From the NCBI RefSeq assembly GCF_016086655.4, contig NC_052131.2:39991705-40055704 (forward strand): DNA of 64,000 nt, read 5' to 3'. Positions 1 through 13,700 of this stretch are shown here, in pieces; position 1 is the stretch's first letter; each line of letters opens with the position of its first letter. The position numbers and the translations under genes were made by a program. The notes under the pieces were generated by a model that saw only the letters and a list, made by a program, of their open reading frames with translations, was not told the origin of the DNA and searched no databases. Origin of the DNA: Lepeophtheirus salmonis. Its lineage: Eukaryota > Arthropoda > Copepoda > Siphonostomatoida > Caligidae.

Positions 1-780
1 CCACAATGTGATATAAAATAATTATTTATATATATATCTAATGATGGAGATGAGGTCATCATTAATATTCAATTGCCTCAAATAAATACGTATTGGAGAC
101 TCTCTACATAAACGATATGTATTATAATTATATCAAGTTACTCGTGAGTGGAAAATGATTGGCATCTCAGTATTGTTGTAGTATGGGGAATAAATGAATG
201 ACTAACACATAGTGCGTAATATATTTTAATCTATCAAGTCATAGCATATGTACAATGCCTACTTCTGTGCCTATAACTTAAAGCTCTATTTTCTCCATGA
301 TGAATATGTCAGATAAAGTTTCATCTTAATGTTGTTTGACTCCAATCAGTTACCTACTTAAAAATACATATGTATGATAATGCTATGGATGACAAGGAAC
401 ATCCATGTTTGTTGTTCGAAATTCGATGTCAAGGGTCTTATGACAAGGAACTGATTGATTTTCCAGTTACTATTCGAATCTAGAGCTGAGAACTCCTCGA
501 TTCTAATTGTTCTTAAGTCTCATTATGCTTAACTGCAACTTCAAACTCGTAAGAAATGACTCTTGAAAAGCTCAATTCTAAATAGAATTAGGTTGACATT
601 TTCGGAGTAACCCAAGCAAAGAAATTCGATGTCCGTGGTGGTTGTATTATTTTTTTTTTTTTGCAGAAGCAGCTTCAGTGTGTATCAGAGCTGTATTCGA
701 GTACACCTTTTCCAAACCCATGTCAAGTCTGAGTCCAGACAAGAGTATTAGTGCTCCTGGTATTTTTCCGTGAATATTTA
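1..780. other. AT-rich non-coding stretch
   Basis: I see no open frame of interest and no recognisable domain on either strand. The text is AT-rich and holds short CAAGTC/GAGTCC-like words (for example near 720-740) that recur in other degenerate repeats of the window. No function is proposed. Confidence 0.5.
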
Positions 781-782
781 TA

Positions 783-1280
783 CCGCCGGTAATTTTGCTT
801 CATAGATTTTCGTCTCTTAGAGATTTTGCCGCATGACATGTTCGCTGCTTTTTTTTATGTTATATACATTTAGTTTGTATTTTACCTTCATTTTTACTGT
901 TGTATGAACTCAGTTATTGATCTGAAGAAGAAATATAAATGAAAAAGTCAGAAAATAAAGAAAACATACGTTATTGTTTATTCAAACGAAGGAGTAAGGA
1001 GTAGCAGATCTGGGAGTCTATTTCTAAATGAATAATTGACTAGTGGTACCTTACTCATAAACATGATCCTAGTTGATGCTTGAAGAAATGAAAGAAACTC
1101 CATCGATTGAAAGTAAGGAATAATTCAGCAGTAAAGACGTAATATAAAGTTCGAACCTATTATATAAAAACATAAAAAGGAGACGAATATGCAATGCGGC
1201 AAAATCTACAATAGCCAAAAATGTATGCGGTAAAATTACAAGCAGCAAAGATATTTGCTGTAAAATTACCTAGAACCAAG
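783..1280. repeat. Diverged inverted repeat pair, possible small foldback element
   Basis: A stretch around 783-850 reappears in reverse complement around 1180-1280. The best shared core is AGATTTTGCCGCAT, present at about 821-834 and inverted at about 1192-1205, followed by similar ATTCG-type text. The right arm also holds a local repeat of a GGTAAAATTAC-like word. The arms are short and diverged, so this may be an eroded MITE. Confidence 0.4.
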
Positions 1281-2289
1281 TAATATAGGTCTGAGTAGAT
1301 AAAATATTAAGTTTGTATGAACGTTAAAACTATCTGACACTTTGCTGATAAGAATTAGGGAATCTCTGCGTGGAGTAGTGGAAGGAAATAAATTTACTTC
1401 ACAATTTCAGACTTCCACATACAAATATACATCTAATTTTGATTAGAATCGAGTGTTTTTTTTTAAACCACGGATATTTCATTAAAATTCGTCCATGATC
1501 CTTCTGGATAAGAAATAAAAAGAAAACATGTGGATAGAAAAATTGAAAAAAACCGTTTAAATTTCGAGTCCTCAGATTAATTTTGAGGTCATTTCAAGTC
1601 CATAATTATATCATAGTGTAAATGCAATCTTGAGTTCAGCATAAAAGACTGAACTGGACTGCCGTCTTTAGTCCTAAATAGGAACCAATGCAGCACTACA
1701 TGCTATTAATATTTACAACACATCTTCCAAAATGCAAACTCTAACTTCTAAATAATAGTTCGAAGCTTTTTCCAATGAGCAAGTGTCATTTTATCTGAAA
1801 TATTATAATTAATATTCCAAAAATTGTTTTCCTAGAACAAATAAATAAGTGTATCTTGTCGCATAAATAACTTTTATAATAATAGTTAAAGAACAATAAA
1901 ATAAAATTCTTTGGGAATATATTTAGATAATTACAGCCATTTTCCCCCTCTCTTTAGAAAGATGATTTATACTCTAAGAGATATGAATCAAGATACGTTT
2001 GTATGTATGTTTCTACATACATAGGTACATTCCATGTTACAAATTTATACTGTACGTATATGTAACTAGGTAGGTATATATTGCAAATGTATCCTTGAAA
2101 TCTGAGACAAATATCATTTAACTAAATAAATGCTGTACCTACAACATTCCTCTATAATAATATATTTGCAAAAGTTTTATCACATAGATTAACTCAAATT
2201 GAGTTATGTATCACAATTTGTTCCAAAGTTATGGTCGATTATGTATTTTTTTATGCTTTGTATTACCTCTATCTCTCAAAATTTAATGG

Positions 2290-2460
2290 CCTCTAACTGT
2301 GACCATATATAATCTTCGTAGCAAGTTTGATCAAAATCGACTTGTAACTTTTGCAGTAATCCTGGTGACTAAAAAACAAACAAACCAACTAACTAACAGA
2401 CAAGCAAACAGTGGCAAAGACATAACCTCCGTTCAACTTTGTTGGCGGATCTAATAATTC
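2290..2460 (+). repeat. Probable 3' tail of a non-LTR (RTE-like) retroelement
   Basis: The text runs from a GATCAAAATCGACTTGTAAC word through a CAAACAAACCAACTAACTAACAG-type run to GCAAAGACATAACCTCC and GGCGGATCTAATAA. This layout is common at the 3' ends of RTE-like or SINE elements in arthropods. No reverse transcriptase coding is seen upstream, so it would be a 5'-truncated insertion. The class call is inference. Confidence 0.4.
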
Positions 2461-2800
2461 CATAGTTGGAATAATGTAATTATTAATTAATAGAATGTAA
2501 TTACCAACTGATCATAGGGTTTTTTTCTATTTCTTTTTTGAAGGAAGGTTATGTGATAAAATTAAGGAAAGTACCTGTCATGTAAGCACAACTCGAATAA
2601 CTGGGTAGGAGAGAGAATCGACCAATAGAATTTGAACGAAAAAGTTGCATCACAATTTAAGACGATAAATTTTAGTTCACAGTCTGAGACAACGGTCTGG
2701 ACCAAAATATGGTTCTAAATTAGCATAGAAATAATTGGTTCAGACCAAATGGGAGGGGAGTCAGTCCCAGATCGAGTCTTCACAATAGTAGACACATTAA

Positions 2801-3025
2801 GTCTTTACCAATATTGTATCTTTCAACCTTTCTTCCAAAAAGAAACATAAAAAAGGCCCAAAATTAGTAATTATTATTCCTTTATAATTTTTCGGAATTT
2901 TTGGGATATTTTTCGAATTCAACAATTTAACGTTCTTAATGCTGATTAGTGTTAAGGATGCGGAAAAATAGACAGCTGATGACAAAAGACAATGTACATT
3001 TTTGTGTTTTAGATTTGAGGCCGTG
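2801..3025 (+). repeat. Family A MITE-like repeat, copy 1
   Basis: It starts with a TTACCAATATTGTAT-type left end followed by CAACCTTTCTTCCAAAAAG. It ends with GACAGCTGATGACAAAAG, then TTTTGTGTTTTAG and GAGGCCGTG. These blocks occur in the same order in other family A copies. The right end has lost the bases that read GGTAAC in better copies. Confidence 0.55.
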
Positions 3026-3682
3026 ATATGGATTTAGCAGACAATGAAAATGATATGGCTTTCAATGAGAACAAGGAAAAGGAACTTTCGTCAATGGGGT
3101 CTCTCATTTATAGATGAATAGAAATCAATAGTCCAGGTGTTTACATATTGATATCATATCAGGCTGTATACTACTGTACATAATAAATACATAGTACCTA
3201 CTATATGTATGTATATACAAAATGAATGAATAAATGTCCAATCTTGTTAGAAAACTTATCTACATACTATTATTCTGGATAAATGTAATTGTGTAGGATG
3301 AAGGCTATACTTTAAAAAATCATTAATTTTCATACAAATAATAATAGAAAGAAGAATGTAATCATTGTTGAAACTCCTAGACGTGTTTTCTCTCTCTTTC
3401 AACAACCAAGGGCATATTAAAAGGTTAAAAGATAATAATTTATTAATTGCTTCCAGGAATAATTGTGTTCATAGATGATGGAAGCTTTCCATAATTACAC
3501 TAAATGGATGTACAATACATAATAAGATCCCTAAAGAGAAGTTCCTTCATTGAAACAAACATGTTTTTCTCTCGTTTATAAATATGAACCAGGAAATTTT
3601 ATTATTATCCCTAATGAGGATCGTAGGTATTATATATTAACAACTAATTTTAATGTTCTAGGTATCTACATATAGTCATTTT

Positions 3683-3765
3683 TTACGTCGTTACCTTTAT
3701 TGTATCTCGCAACCTTGCCACTAAAGAAACAGGGGACTGATAAATAACTACAAATAACCAATGTT
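3683..3765 (+). repeat. Family A left end, truncated
   Basis: It begins TACGTCGTTACC and continues TTTATTGTATCTCGCAACC, the cleanest example of the family A left end in the window. Similarity fades after about 80 bases and no right end follows. Confidence 0.5.
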
Positions 3766-3774
3766 AGGATAATT

Positions 3775-3885
3775 TTTTTATTATATATCGGCCGAAATAT
3801 CAGCATATCGGGTTTTTAAATCACAAAATATTCGTATTGGTATCGGCATTAAAAGTGCTATATCGGTAAGGCTCTAATTTAAACT
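3775..3885. repeat. TATCGG-rich degenerate repeat
   Basis: Words such as TATATCGGCCGAAATATC, TATCGGGTTTTT, GGTATCGGCATT and TATATCGGTAAGG recur within 110 bases. This looks like the end of a dispersed repeat, but I could not find a second clear copy in the window. Confidence 0.35.
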
Positions 3886-4494
3886 CAACAATTTCAGGAA
3901 TTTTCACATCTATCAATGCTCCTCTTTATAACAAGCCCTGATCTCAAACATCGTGTGAGCTTATTTAGGTCTAAGTCTTTTAACTTTGAGTCCGAAGCTT
4001 CAATTTAGTTAGACTTACTTACAACTCAAGTTCAAGGTGCTGTGAGTAGGAGTATAGACTCCAGCTCTGAGCTATATAATAGTACTATTCGATAGAACGG
4101 TACAATAATAGTACTGGGGTACTGACACATTTCAAACGGTACTTTACTAAATTGATATTGGAACCAGTTCTTGTAGTGTCACTATGTTATAAAAAATGTT
4201 TTGGCGATAACATAAACCTCCAAATTAATGAACTAGAAGATTGCCCTCTAAAAAACAAAGCGACAAAGAGGGGTGCAGTCTTGAGCCTAAATAACATAAT
4301 TTTTCATTTTATTTCCCCAAAATATCAAGCCCCCTCCATAAAAAAACAACAATATATATATAATATTTGTCAAAAAGTGGATGGGGAGGGGAACAAATTT
4401 TATGTAATTGTGACGTCATAGTCACAAAACTATTTCACTATATCATTGAAATAGTAGCCTTTCCCCTCAAATTAAGAAACTTTTGCCTTCTACT

Positions 4495-4835
4495 AGATTT
4501 TTTTTTTCGCCATTCGGCCATGCAGCAGTGCAAAAAATTTAATATTTGATTTTTTTTCCCAAAAAAATCAATTCTTATTCAATAGCTCTAGATTTTTTAA
4601 ATTTTTGTCCAAAAAATTTAATTTATGAATTTTTTTCTTCAAAAAGTTTAATGTATTGTGAATACCTATGGATTGTGGAAAATGTTTTCCAAAAAATTTA
4701 ATTTCTGAAATTTTTTTCCAAGCATTACATTTTGTGTGAGTAGTTACGGATTTTTGGATTTTTTTTCCTAAAATCCCCCCCACCCAAAGAAAAAAAAAAA
4801 ATATATATATATAATCATGCAGACCCCCCTGTACT
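4495..4835. repeat. AT-rich degenerate repeat block (family E)
   Basis: Imperfect units of roughly 50-60 bases built from poly-T, a CCAAAAAATTTAAT word and a 'tatggatttt' word recur. They are capped by a C-rich string near 4768 and an AT microsatellite at about 4800-4815. Similar blocks lie at 41.0-41.66 kb and 56.5-56.7 kb. Open frames crossing it are low-complexity artefacts. Confidence 0.45.
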
Positions 4836-5799
4836 TAGTATAAAAACGTGGAGGCATATGGCTCCTTGGCACTAATTCTAGTGCTACAATCCTGACAACC
4901 CTACAACATTCATAAGATGTATATTACTTGATAAATCCTTACCTAATGTATTTATGGAAAAGGCTCACAGGTCTTCTCTCTATTTCAAATGTATATTATT
5001 TTGCATAAAATGGGTGGTTTTTGAATATTATGAATTTCTTTCTTGGAAGATGAAAAAGAAATACTATAGATAGTTACACACACATAATGTGGGCGAACCT
5101 ATTTATGATAAGTAATACTTAACATAAATCTTAAATAATATTGGTAATAGGTTAAAGTAATGTTAATTGTATAGAGCCTCACTTTCTTCAACTTTTAGAA
5201 TAGTACTTATTATATTTTTTGAGTATTACTTCAATGACCATACATATTCAAAATATTATCTTAATATATGTAAAGATGCGATGATAATTTTTGAGTTTCG
5301 TCATTTTTATCTGAGATCTGACTATCTGCTTATAGCTATATATATATATATATACAATAAGGAGGCCTAAATGAGCAGAGGAACTAATATTAACAATAAA
5401 ATATGTACATAAATATATTTCATTCAACATGATTTTGGAATAAATTAAGAAAATATTTAAGAACAAACATTCACCTCAAGACATGTATTCATATAAAATA
5501 GCAGTTGTTTCTTAATATTTATTTACTCAAAAACTATATACAATAATGTTATAAAGGGAAACTTATATATTTAACTAATATTATGGGCTTGCCCCTTGCT
5601 GCTTTTACAAGGTGTGTTTATGCAGCCTAGTACACATAGTACCTAATAATTTAAGGACGATACAGTATTTATCATTAATTAATAAGTCTAAACAAAAAAA
5701 CTAATAGACAGAATAAATAAACAACAATGATTAATTTTGCTCCTAGTGATGATTGCACGAACTACAAAAAATTGCAAATTGGTAATTGTTGTTGTTCAA

Positions 5800-6054
5800 G
5801 TTATTACTACATTTATTACACATTGCAACCATTCCTCCAAAAAGAAATAGGAAAAAAGGTCCAAAATCAGTTGGTAATACTTTCCAACTATGGTATTATT
5901 ATTCAATTATAATTATTGGAATTTGTTCAAAGTTTATTAACAAGAGGTAATTAAAATTCAATTAATTAGTGTTAAAAAAAACTTGTATTTGGAAAATGAG
6001 CAGAAAATTTGACAGCGGGTAACAAAATACAGTTTATTTTTGTTAGGCAATGCC
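5800..6054 (+). repeat. Family A MITE-like repeat, copy 2
   Basis: The left part matches the family (ACACATTGCAACCATTCC, then AAAAAGGTCCAAAATCAG). The right part has TTTGACAGCGGGTAACAAAATAC and ends TTTTTGTTAGGCAATGCC. The spacing of blocks is like copies 1 and 3. Confidence 0.5.
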
Positions 6055-7617
6055 ATAATATATATAATAGAAATAAAAGACCCTCAGTAGAAGAAGAGCG
6101 TGTTTTTTCTTTCTCGTTACTGATTGATTTAAAATTGCAAGCTGCCATAAAATATATTTGAAAGTTCTTGGATGGGTTTTATTTATTATTTTGTTGGATT
6201 AATTCAATTATCTGTTATAATTAGCCAATAATAGCAATATATTATCTAAATGGTAATGCCAAATATGTAGAACAGTGTATTATAAAAATATATCTGTATT
6301 TCTAAGCATTTTTGAATTATTTAGTAATACCTACATATATCATAATATCCAAATATTCCTTTAATTAATTTTTGTATATTAAGAAGATCTGTTTCAATTT
6401 ATTGATTTGGCGTATATTTTTTTCATTAAGTCAGAATTTCATTTATTTATTTTAGAATCTATGGCTTGTTTCTAATTTCAAATTCATTTGATCATTCGTT
6501 TGAATATTATAATATTAGCTAAGATTAGGGTGAATTATATCTACGTTATTTTTGATTTCCACACTATCCATACAATTTCTTAATTTAGGAAGATGAAGTA
6601 CATCAGAAAAAGTGATGAAGAGGATTCCAACAGTTGTTCAAATATTAGATAAGAAATGGATAGGACCATTTTTGAACCATCCTCATAAAAAAAAAAAAAA
6701 TCAACCCCTACTACTCTCTTCTTAAGCCTATGTATAAATATTAAACTATGATATTATACATTAAAAATATGTTATGACTCGTTACATCTTTATACTTTAT
6801 CATTAATGAAGTACAGACAATAAATTAAATATTACATTTGCAGATGTCATTGTTTTTCTTTGACATTTAGAAGTATTCAATAAAAATGTAAAGTCTTTCT
6901 TTTAAATTTTAAACCATTTATTTTATCAAGGTTTATTGGAAATAATATGTCAATTTTATTTTAAAAAAAATGATGAACTCTAGGCTCCCAAAATGTCATC
7001 GCCTCCAATTATGATAAAAACCTGTGACGTCATTGAAACAACGCAACCTCTACTATCATTCAAAATACAAACAATAAGAGATTTGTTTGTTTTGAATACG
7101 ATGCTATCGAAGGATCTCTAGTCCTAAGTAGGAATTATGATGCGAGGATTTATCCTCTTATTATTTGGGTATTTATTTATTTTCCATGAAATAGGTGAGA
7201 GTTTTGAAATTCTTTTGGGATCTATAAAGAGAGAAAAAATATTTATCAAAAATGACTGTAGTATTATTATTTTTTTAAAAAACCTGTTGAATATTTGAAC
7301 ATACATACATATTTAAAAACCCTATTCTTCTAGCCTGCTATCTAGTAGACTGCTATGAGTGACAAAGAGGGCATGCTATGTTTAAAAAAGAAAAGAATTT
7401 GTAAGTATTTCCATACTTACTAGGGAGGCGTGAGGGGGGAAAGAAATACACGCACGCCATATTGAAGAAGAAAAAAAAGATATGGAAATAAATGTGAAGA
7501 AACCTCAGTTAAAAATTTGACTTTGACCTGTGTACGCTGTCGAACGCGTGAATTTATATTATTTATAATTATTAAATTTTATATACAATCATAAATTGTG
7601 AGATATTATTATTAACT
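6055..7617. other. Region upstream of the SH2 gene
   Basis: No gene is recognised. The last 150 bases before the start codon at 7618 are less AT-biased (for example TGTGTACGCTGTCGAACGCG near 7531-7550) and may hold the 5' UTR or promoter. I see no convincing TATA box or initiator, and an additional upstream non-coding exon cannot be excluded. Confidence 0.3.
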
Positions 7618-7764
7618 ATGGGAAAAATGAATCTAAAAGGCCTGGTTTGCCTCGGACGCTATCAAAGATTTGATGAAGATACATCTTCTATCGGAAGCAC
7701 ATGCGACATTTCCTCCAATATTTCCTACAACTGTGGACATTGTGGGCATCATGGAACAGTAAAG
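7618..7764 (+). CDS. SH2 gene, coding exon 1
   Basis: The ATG at 7618 has context ATTAACTATGG and opens 49 codons that end exactly at AAG|GTATGC, so the exon ends in phase 0. A second in-frame ATG lies at codon 4. Reading through the donor gives a stop within a few codons. The peptide is rich in Cys/His near its end. Confidence 0.7.
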
Positions 7765-10700
7765 GTATGCAGTCGATAACATTCATGTTTGATTTTGACC
7801 ATTGATAATATTCATTGGTCAACTATTCTAATGATAATATGTGTTAAGGACTTGGTATAAATTATAGTGAATAGTGGTGATGTTATCAAGATCGGCCTTT
7901 TAGTCTCGTATTGATAATAGCATGACATTTTAAAGTCTTGGATCAAGTTGTAAAGACTAAAGTAAAAGCAAATAGCTTAAAATATCTATTTCCTAAAAGC
8001 AAAATATAAATATTTTTGTTTCCTTTCCTTGTCTTGATATCAATATTTAGAAATCTTTATTCTGACCTTAGAATGCCTTGCTCCTGATCCCTCATAATCT
8101 TGTCTTGGTCTTGTTGGTTTCGACTTGTTCTGTATCCTTCTAAGTATTACTCTTTTCACCAGGGTTAATATTAATCTGTGTGAAGTTCACTGACGAACTG
8201 AAAATTACTGGCAAGGACGGATTATGCTCTGACAAGGGTTAATCAGCTTATCATTAGGCATAAGCAGCCTTGCTTCTCCACACTAAATCTTAGTCTTGTC
8301 TTGGTTTGGTCTGGATAAGGTGATATTGAACACAACAATAATATAAATAGATATTATAAGAACGGATATAATATTATGACGTTTGGAGATGATTAATTAA
8401 CGAATCAGCAAAAGTCGTTTAATTTTGTTACTTACACAATAAATGGCGTCGCCTCTTTTGGGAAATCTTTTCCTGTCCCTTGGGGCGGGGACGTTCTTAA
8501 TGTTGTTGGTGTATTATGGAATGATTAAAAACAGATTTTTAACTTCTATTATTTATAATGGTCGTTAGAGTATTGTTTTAAAGGCGGTGTTTTCTTTGGG
8601 ACTCTTGAGTCATTCTTATTCAGATACTATTTTTATAGTTGTGATATCCTACATAATATGCAAGGAGGAAGACAATTTTCTTGAAAGAGCAGAGCAGATG
8701 TCTGTCAATCTCAATTGTACAATGTATATTTGACTGCTCCATTTTCATAAGATGGTAAAATCTAACCCTAGCTGATCTGACAAAAAGGGGGAAGTTATCT
8801 TAGACCCCTTCAATTAATAAGCAAAACTAGTGCACAGTCTTTGTATTTGAAGAACCTAATCCTAAAAAAATATTAAAAGTATAATTCTTGATTCAAAATC
8901 CATTTTTTCAAATTAAACCATGTCAAAAATAGTATGAGAATCTTCAAAATTTCCCAGTTATTTTTTTAATGTCCCCATCAGAAAGGGCTTACATTAAATT
9001 CATCAGAAAGGCTTATATAAAATTCATCCGAAAAGGGGACAGTCGTGTAGTATCACTTGGGCACAAATAGGTACGACTCTTAATTAACTTTCGTCTCTTC
9101 TTATCACATATGTGTATACTGTTCATTTTTCTCTATTATTCCACTATCTGATTCTTATTTTACTTTAATTATGAGAAAAACTACATAATATATCTATGTA
9201 CATACATTTTATCTCTAGACAATATCCCCCTACCACTAATTAAAATCCTGGCAAAAAAAGAATAGTTGAAGGAAGTCAAAACTATATATAACACTCTTAC
9301 AAATTTAAAAAAAAAGTCTCACAAAACAGAACAGTAACCCATCTAATGAAAAATTAAATATCTAAATAATGAGGTTACATCCATGAATACATTCAAAACA
9401 AAAACGCAATGGGTGGTGGTGCCTCTTACCTTTATTTTTTATTAGTGTTTTGTCTAATTTGTTTTTTACTTGACCCATTATTACACATTGCTCTTTCAAC
9501 AACAACAAAACTACAAAATATGTCTCTCCAACATTCCTTATAAAGTGTATAATAATTGCTACTTTTGTAAGTTGTACCTACCTCCGAATTTTGAGATGTG
9601 TGAATTAAAATTGTATTTGGATGAACGATTTATGTTTCTTTGAGTAAGGGGATTCCTTGTTAGAAGTTATTCCGAAAAAAGACGTAGCAATTGGACACTT
9701 TATACATATTTTAGGAAGGGAACTACTAGTTGAGCTGTCGGAATATTTTTAGTAAATCACCAAAAGTTTGGTGTAACAATAGATTTATTCAGCAAACATT
9801 AAAATGCTCAAACTGCCATATAGATATAGTATGACCAGGTAAAGTTTGCCGGTCTTTTCAATGGCAGTTTATTGATAATATGGAGTTCTGAGCAAAAAAC
9901 TATTAACTACATATATGCTTACCAAAGGTGGTGAAGAGCGTTTGTTAGTTCGATTATATTCCTTGGATAGGTGTAAATTGTTCCCTCTGCAATGTGTGAC
10001 TTTTTATTATACCACAGATGACGTTACTTAATAATTTTCCTCATCACGTATGCAATTTTTTCTTCCCTTTGCAGAATTCAACTTTTTAATTTAATTAAAA
10101 GAGGGAATGCACAATAGCTGTGTAGTTAGTTATAGAATAATATTCGACGCCTCTAGCGGAAAAAAAAGTGTTGTATAAAGCATTACTTTAAACAAACCTT
10201 GTTTACGCCACTTAGTGCATAGCTTTGATGCTAATATTTGAATACATGATATATAAAAAATTTATTATACAAATAAGAACCAATAAATGAATTGATAGCA
10301 CTGACATATAGCTGGTGAAACGTTGTGCAAACAGGCTAGCGCATAAAAGGCATAACGTGGCTCTCTACTCGCAAATAGCTAGAATGCTACCAATATAGCC
10401 AATACTCAATAAATTGTATGATCTACTATTATTTTTCCATAAATTTGGAAAAATATATTTGTACAACATTTTATCTACTTGAAGAGTTTGGATGCTTGAA
10501 CTCCCTTCCCGTCCCTGAAATTGCCACTGATTCTAAAACCATTTAGCTTTATTAACAATATAGCATAGTCCCAGAGGAAATCACGTGTAATAACATGTTA
10601 AAATAAGATTTTTATCTTATATTAATATACTTTAATGTGAAATTCTACATATTCTAATACTCGCTTGTTTAAAACGATTCACTGCAGTAAGTGGTCATAT

Positions 10701-13700
10701 CCAGTTTTCAAAATTAAAATTGTTACAAAAAATGAAATTTGGTTTGCGGTTGCTTTTTCAGTTTTCTTTGTCTGACCGCTTAATATAGGCTTGGCTGTGT
10801 GTACATAGTTCGAGTGCTTATAAATCCCAATAGATTTTAGGAAATGCAAAAATATTTATCCTTTTTGGGGTTACACGAGGCCAGGTTCCGTAGGTCTCAC
10901 TTAAAACGATATTGTTAGAAAATGTGTTCTATAGTGGAAGAATCTGACAATGCCTTTTACGCGTTAAAATTTGTAGAACCTATTTGTACAAGTTACAACT
11001 TCTAAAAATAGATTTTACAAATTAAGATAAGGAGTTAATTTCTATACGTCGAATGCGCTCATTTTCCCTTCTCTTATTAAAAAATTACATCATTCATCAA
11101 CGTTCTTAACCGACTTGGATTAAGCAGATGTCTGTCTTTTATAATCCAAATAACAGAAATAAAGCATAATTTTGAAGACTTAGCCCTGTTGATGGGCCCT
11201 TAATAATTATAGTCCGAAGTGCATTAATTTATTTTATATGTATTTAATATAAATTTCCTTCATTAACATTCCTATTTTCATTAATCTTGTCATTGCGAAA
11301 AAAACAAAACAATTTCTCACATATTTTTCTTTCTAAGGAAAATTCCTTTTTTTTCGTTGTTGTGGGGGGTTACTGTGTATAATGTACAATGTTATTATAT
11401 TGTATTTATTTCTTCTCACTGTTGGATATCTCCTCATTTCATTTCAAATTATCAAGTCCTTTTTGCTAAATAAAAGAAATTCCTTTTAAATATTTTTTCC
11501 CTGTTGTTAAATAAGAATTCCAATACTCTATTGGTATTTTTTTTTTGGGTTGTTCTTGTTTTGAGGTCAAAATCAAAGAGGAACAAAATAATAATTATTC
11601 ATTGAAAAATTTCATGCAGAGAAGGTAAAAGACATTGAAAATGATAGAATAAGAACGAACAGAAAGACATTCTTTTCAAATGTGATTAAAAAACTTCACA
11701 ACTTAAAAAATATTTATTTTATTTTATTTTTTACATTTGTGGGTATTTTTTTTTTTTCAAGTAGAGAACACTATAATAATGTCTTGACCTTCAAATTCTA
11801 TCTCCATTTCTTTATTATATAAATATATATATAATCAATATTACAAAATATTTTATGTCTACATATATATTTTTAAACGTATTGAAATTCCTTCAAGACG
11901 TTTAATAATATATAATTATTCTTCTATATCACGTCGTTACCATTATTATATCTCGCAACATTTCATACAAAAAAAAAAAAAAAATAGGACACAAAATCAG
12001 TTTGTAGCTGTTAGCCAATTCTTCATAAGTATGGAATGATTATTAAATTATAATTGTTTTGAATTGTTCCCTGCTTGTGAACATGATTTAATTTAAGTTC
12101 AACCAATTAATATTGTTCAAAACACTGATAAGGGGATAAGAAGTAAAACAATCAACAGCTGAAAACAAAATACACGAAACAAATTTAATGACATTGATGT
12201 AACGCTGTGTTTTTCAAGTGATCTAATATTTGTCAGTAATTCAAGGTCTATCAATATTTTTAAATCCATTTTAATTGTTTTAATAAATTTATTTTAATTT
12301 TATTTATTGACAAATAAAAAAAATTAAAAAAATACTATCTGGTGACAATGGTGGTCGACAACTCATTATTTCATTATGAGTGGGTAAATATTATTTGTTG
12401 CTAGCTTTCATATTTGCGGGAGTGGGGGATTTTGCCCCAAAAATTATCAAAACTGGAACATAATTACTTATATAAATTGGAGTAATATATACATATATAT
12501 ATTTTTTTTTTGTGGGGGGAAGGAGAGTTAGAAAATTTGGGGTGGGGAGTTGAGCCCACGGTCAAATGGGAGTAGCGACGCCACTGGTGGTCAACAAATT
12601 TGAAGGATAAGAAATTTTATTAAGTGTAATTTTAGATAGTGAGTGAATGTCTTCAAAGGTCTTTTATTCTTTAATCGAGGTTGCGATACTCTTTCATTAT
12701 TGTCCTGTAGATTTAAAGTAAATGATATTCTTTAGGTACTAAATATTTTATTAGCTATACATGATACACTTTTGAGTCACAACCTACCTGTTGAGAAATA
12801 CTGCTTTAAAACTAGGCGGAAATTGGGGTAGGGGGAATTAATCTTACCTTTAATATTTTTAGGCGAGATATATACACTAAGATTTCAGAGAAAAGGTTGC
12901 GTGATACATTAGAGGTAACGACTTGGTATACTTGTAAATATTTATGAGGGATGTAACGGCCCCAAAATTTTGACACCACTTCCGGTCCCGTCTTAAATCG
13001 CGTCCGAATTGTATAAGGAAAGTCGTCCCATAGAACAATCTTTGCAAAATGACGTAATCATAGACATAGACAGTGAGTCATCAATCATCATCATTCAATC
13101 TTGACTCTCTAGGATCCAATATTCATTATACGAAATACAGACTTCAATAAGGCCTAAATTAAGAATTATGGGAAACTATTATCGTGCATAAAAGATACCT
13201 AAAGTTATATTAAATCCATTTAATTGGTAAACTGAGATACTTTACTAATTATATACTATAAGTAGAATGGTTGATAACAGGGACATGCCTGATTTTAAGT
13301 CCCATAGTAAGGATCGATTCAATTTTACTATATATTCTAAAAAATAATCATATATCAAACAAAATTCACTAGTCTCCTCAAGTGGCCCGACTTCTATATA
13401 TAAATTGTCACCCTATTTAAGAAAAGAAGCGGCGTATATAACAGTAATATATAATTGAAAGACACTCAAAATTTGCTGCTTCCATAAAAGGAAATCACAT
13501 TTTAATGGGATTGGGGGGGGAGGGAGATAGGACGTAACACTCTATTGTATTTTTTATTATTATTATTATGACTACTCCTATGCAAGGAAGGCATTTGCAA
13601 AATTCCATTAGCAAAAAAACTACAACAATTCCTCTAATGGAGGTTAATTATGTATCTACGACCAATAGCGGTATATACCTCTATGCATAATATTGAAGAG

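Noticed and set aside
4152..4783. Cluster of short frames on both strands
   Set aside because: They run through the poly-A/T degenerate repeat block and have low complexity.
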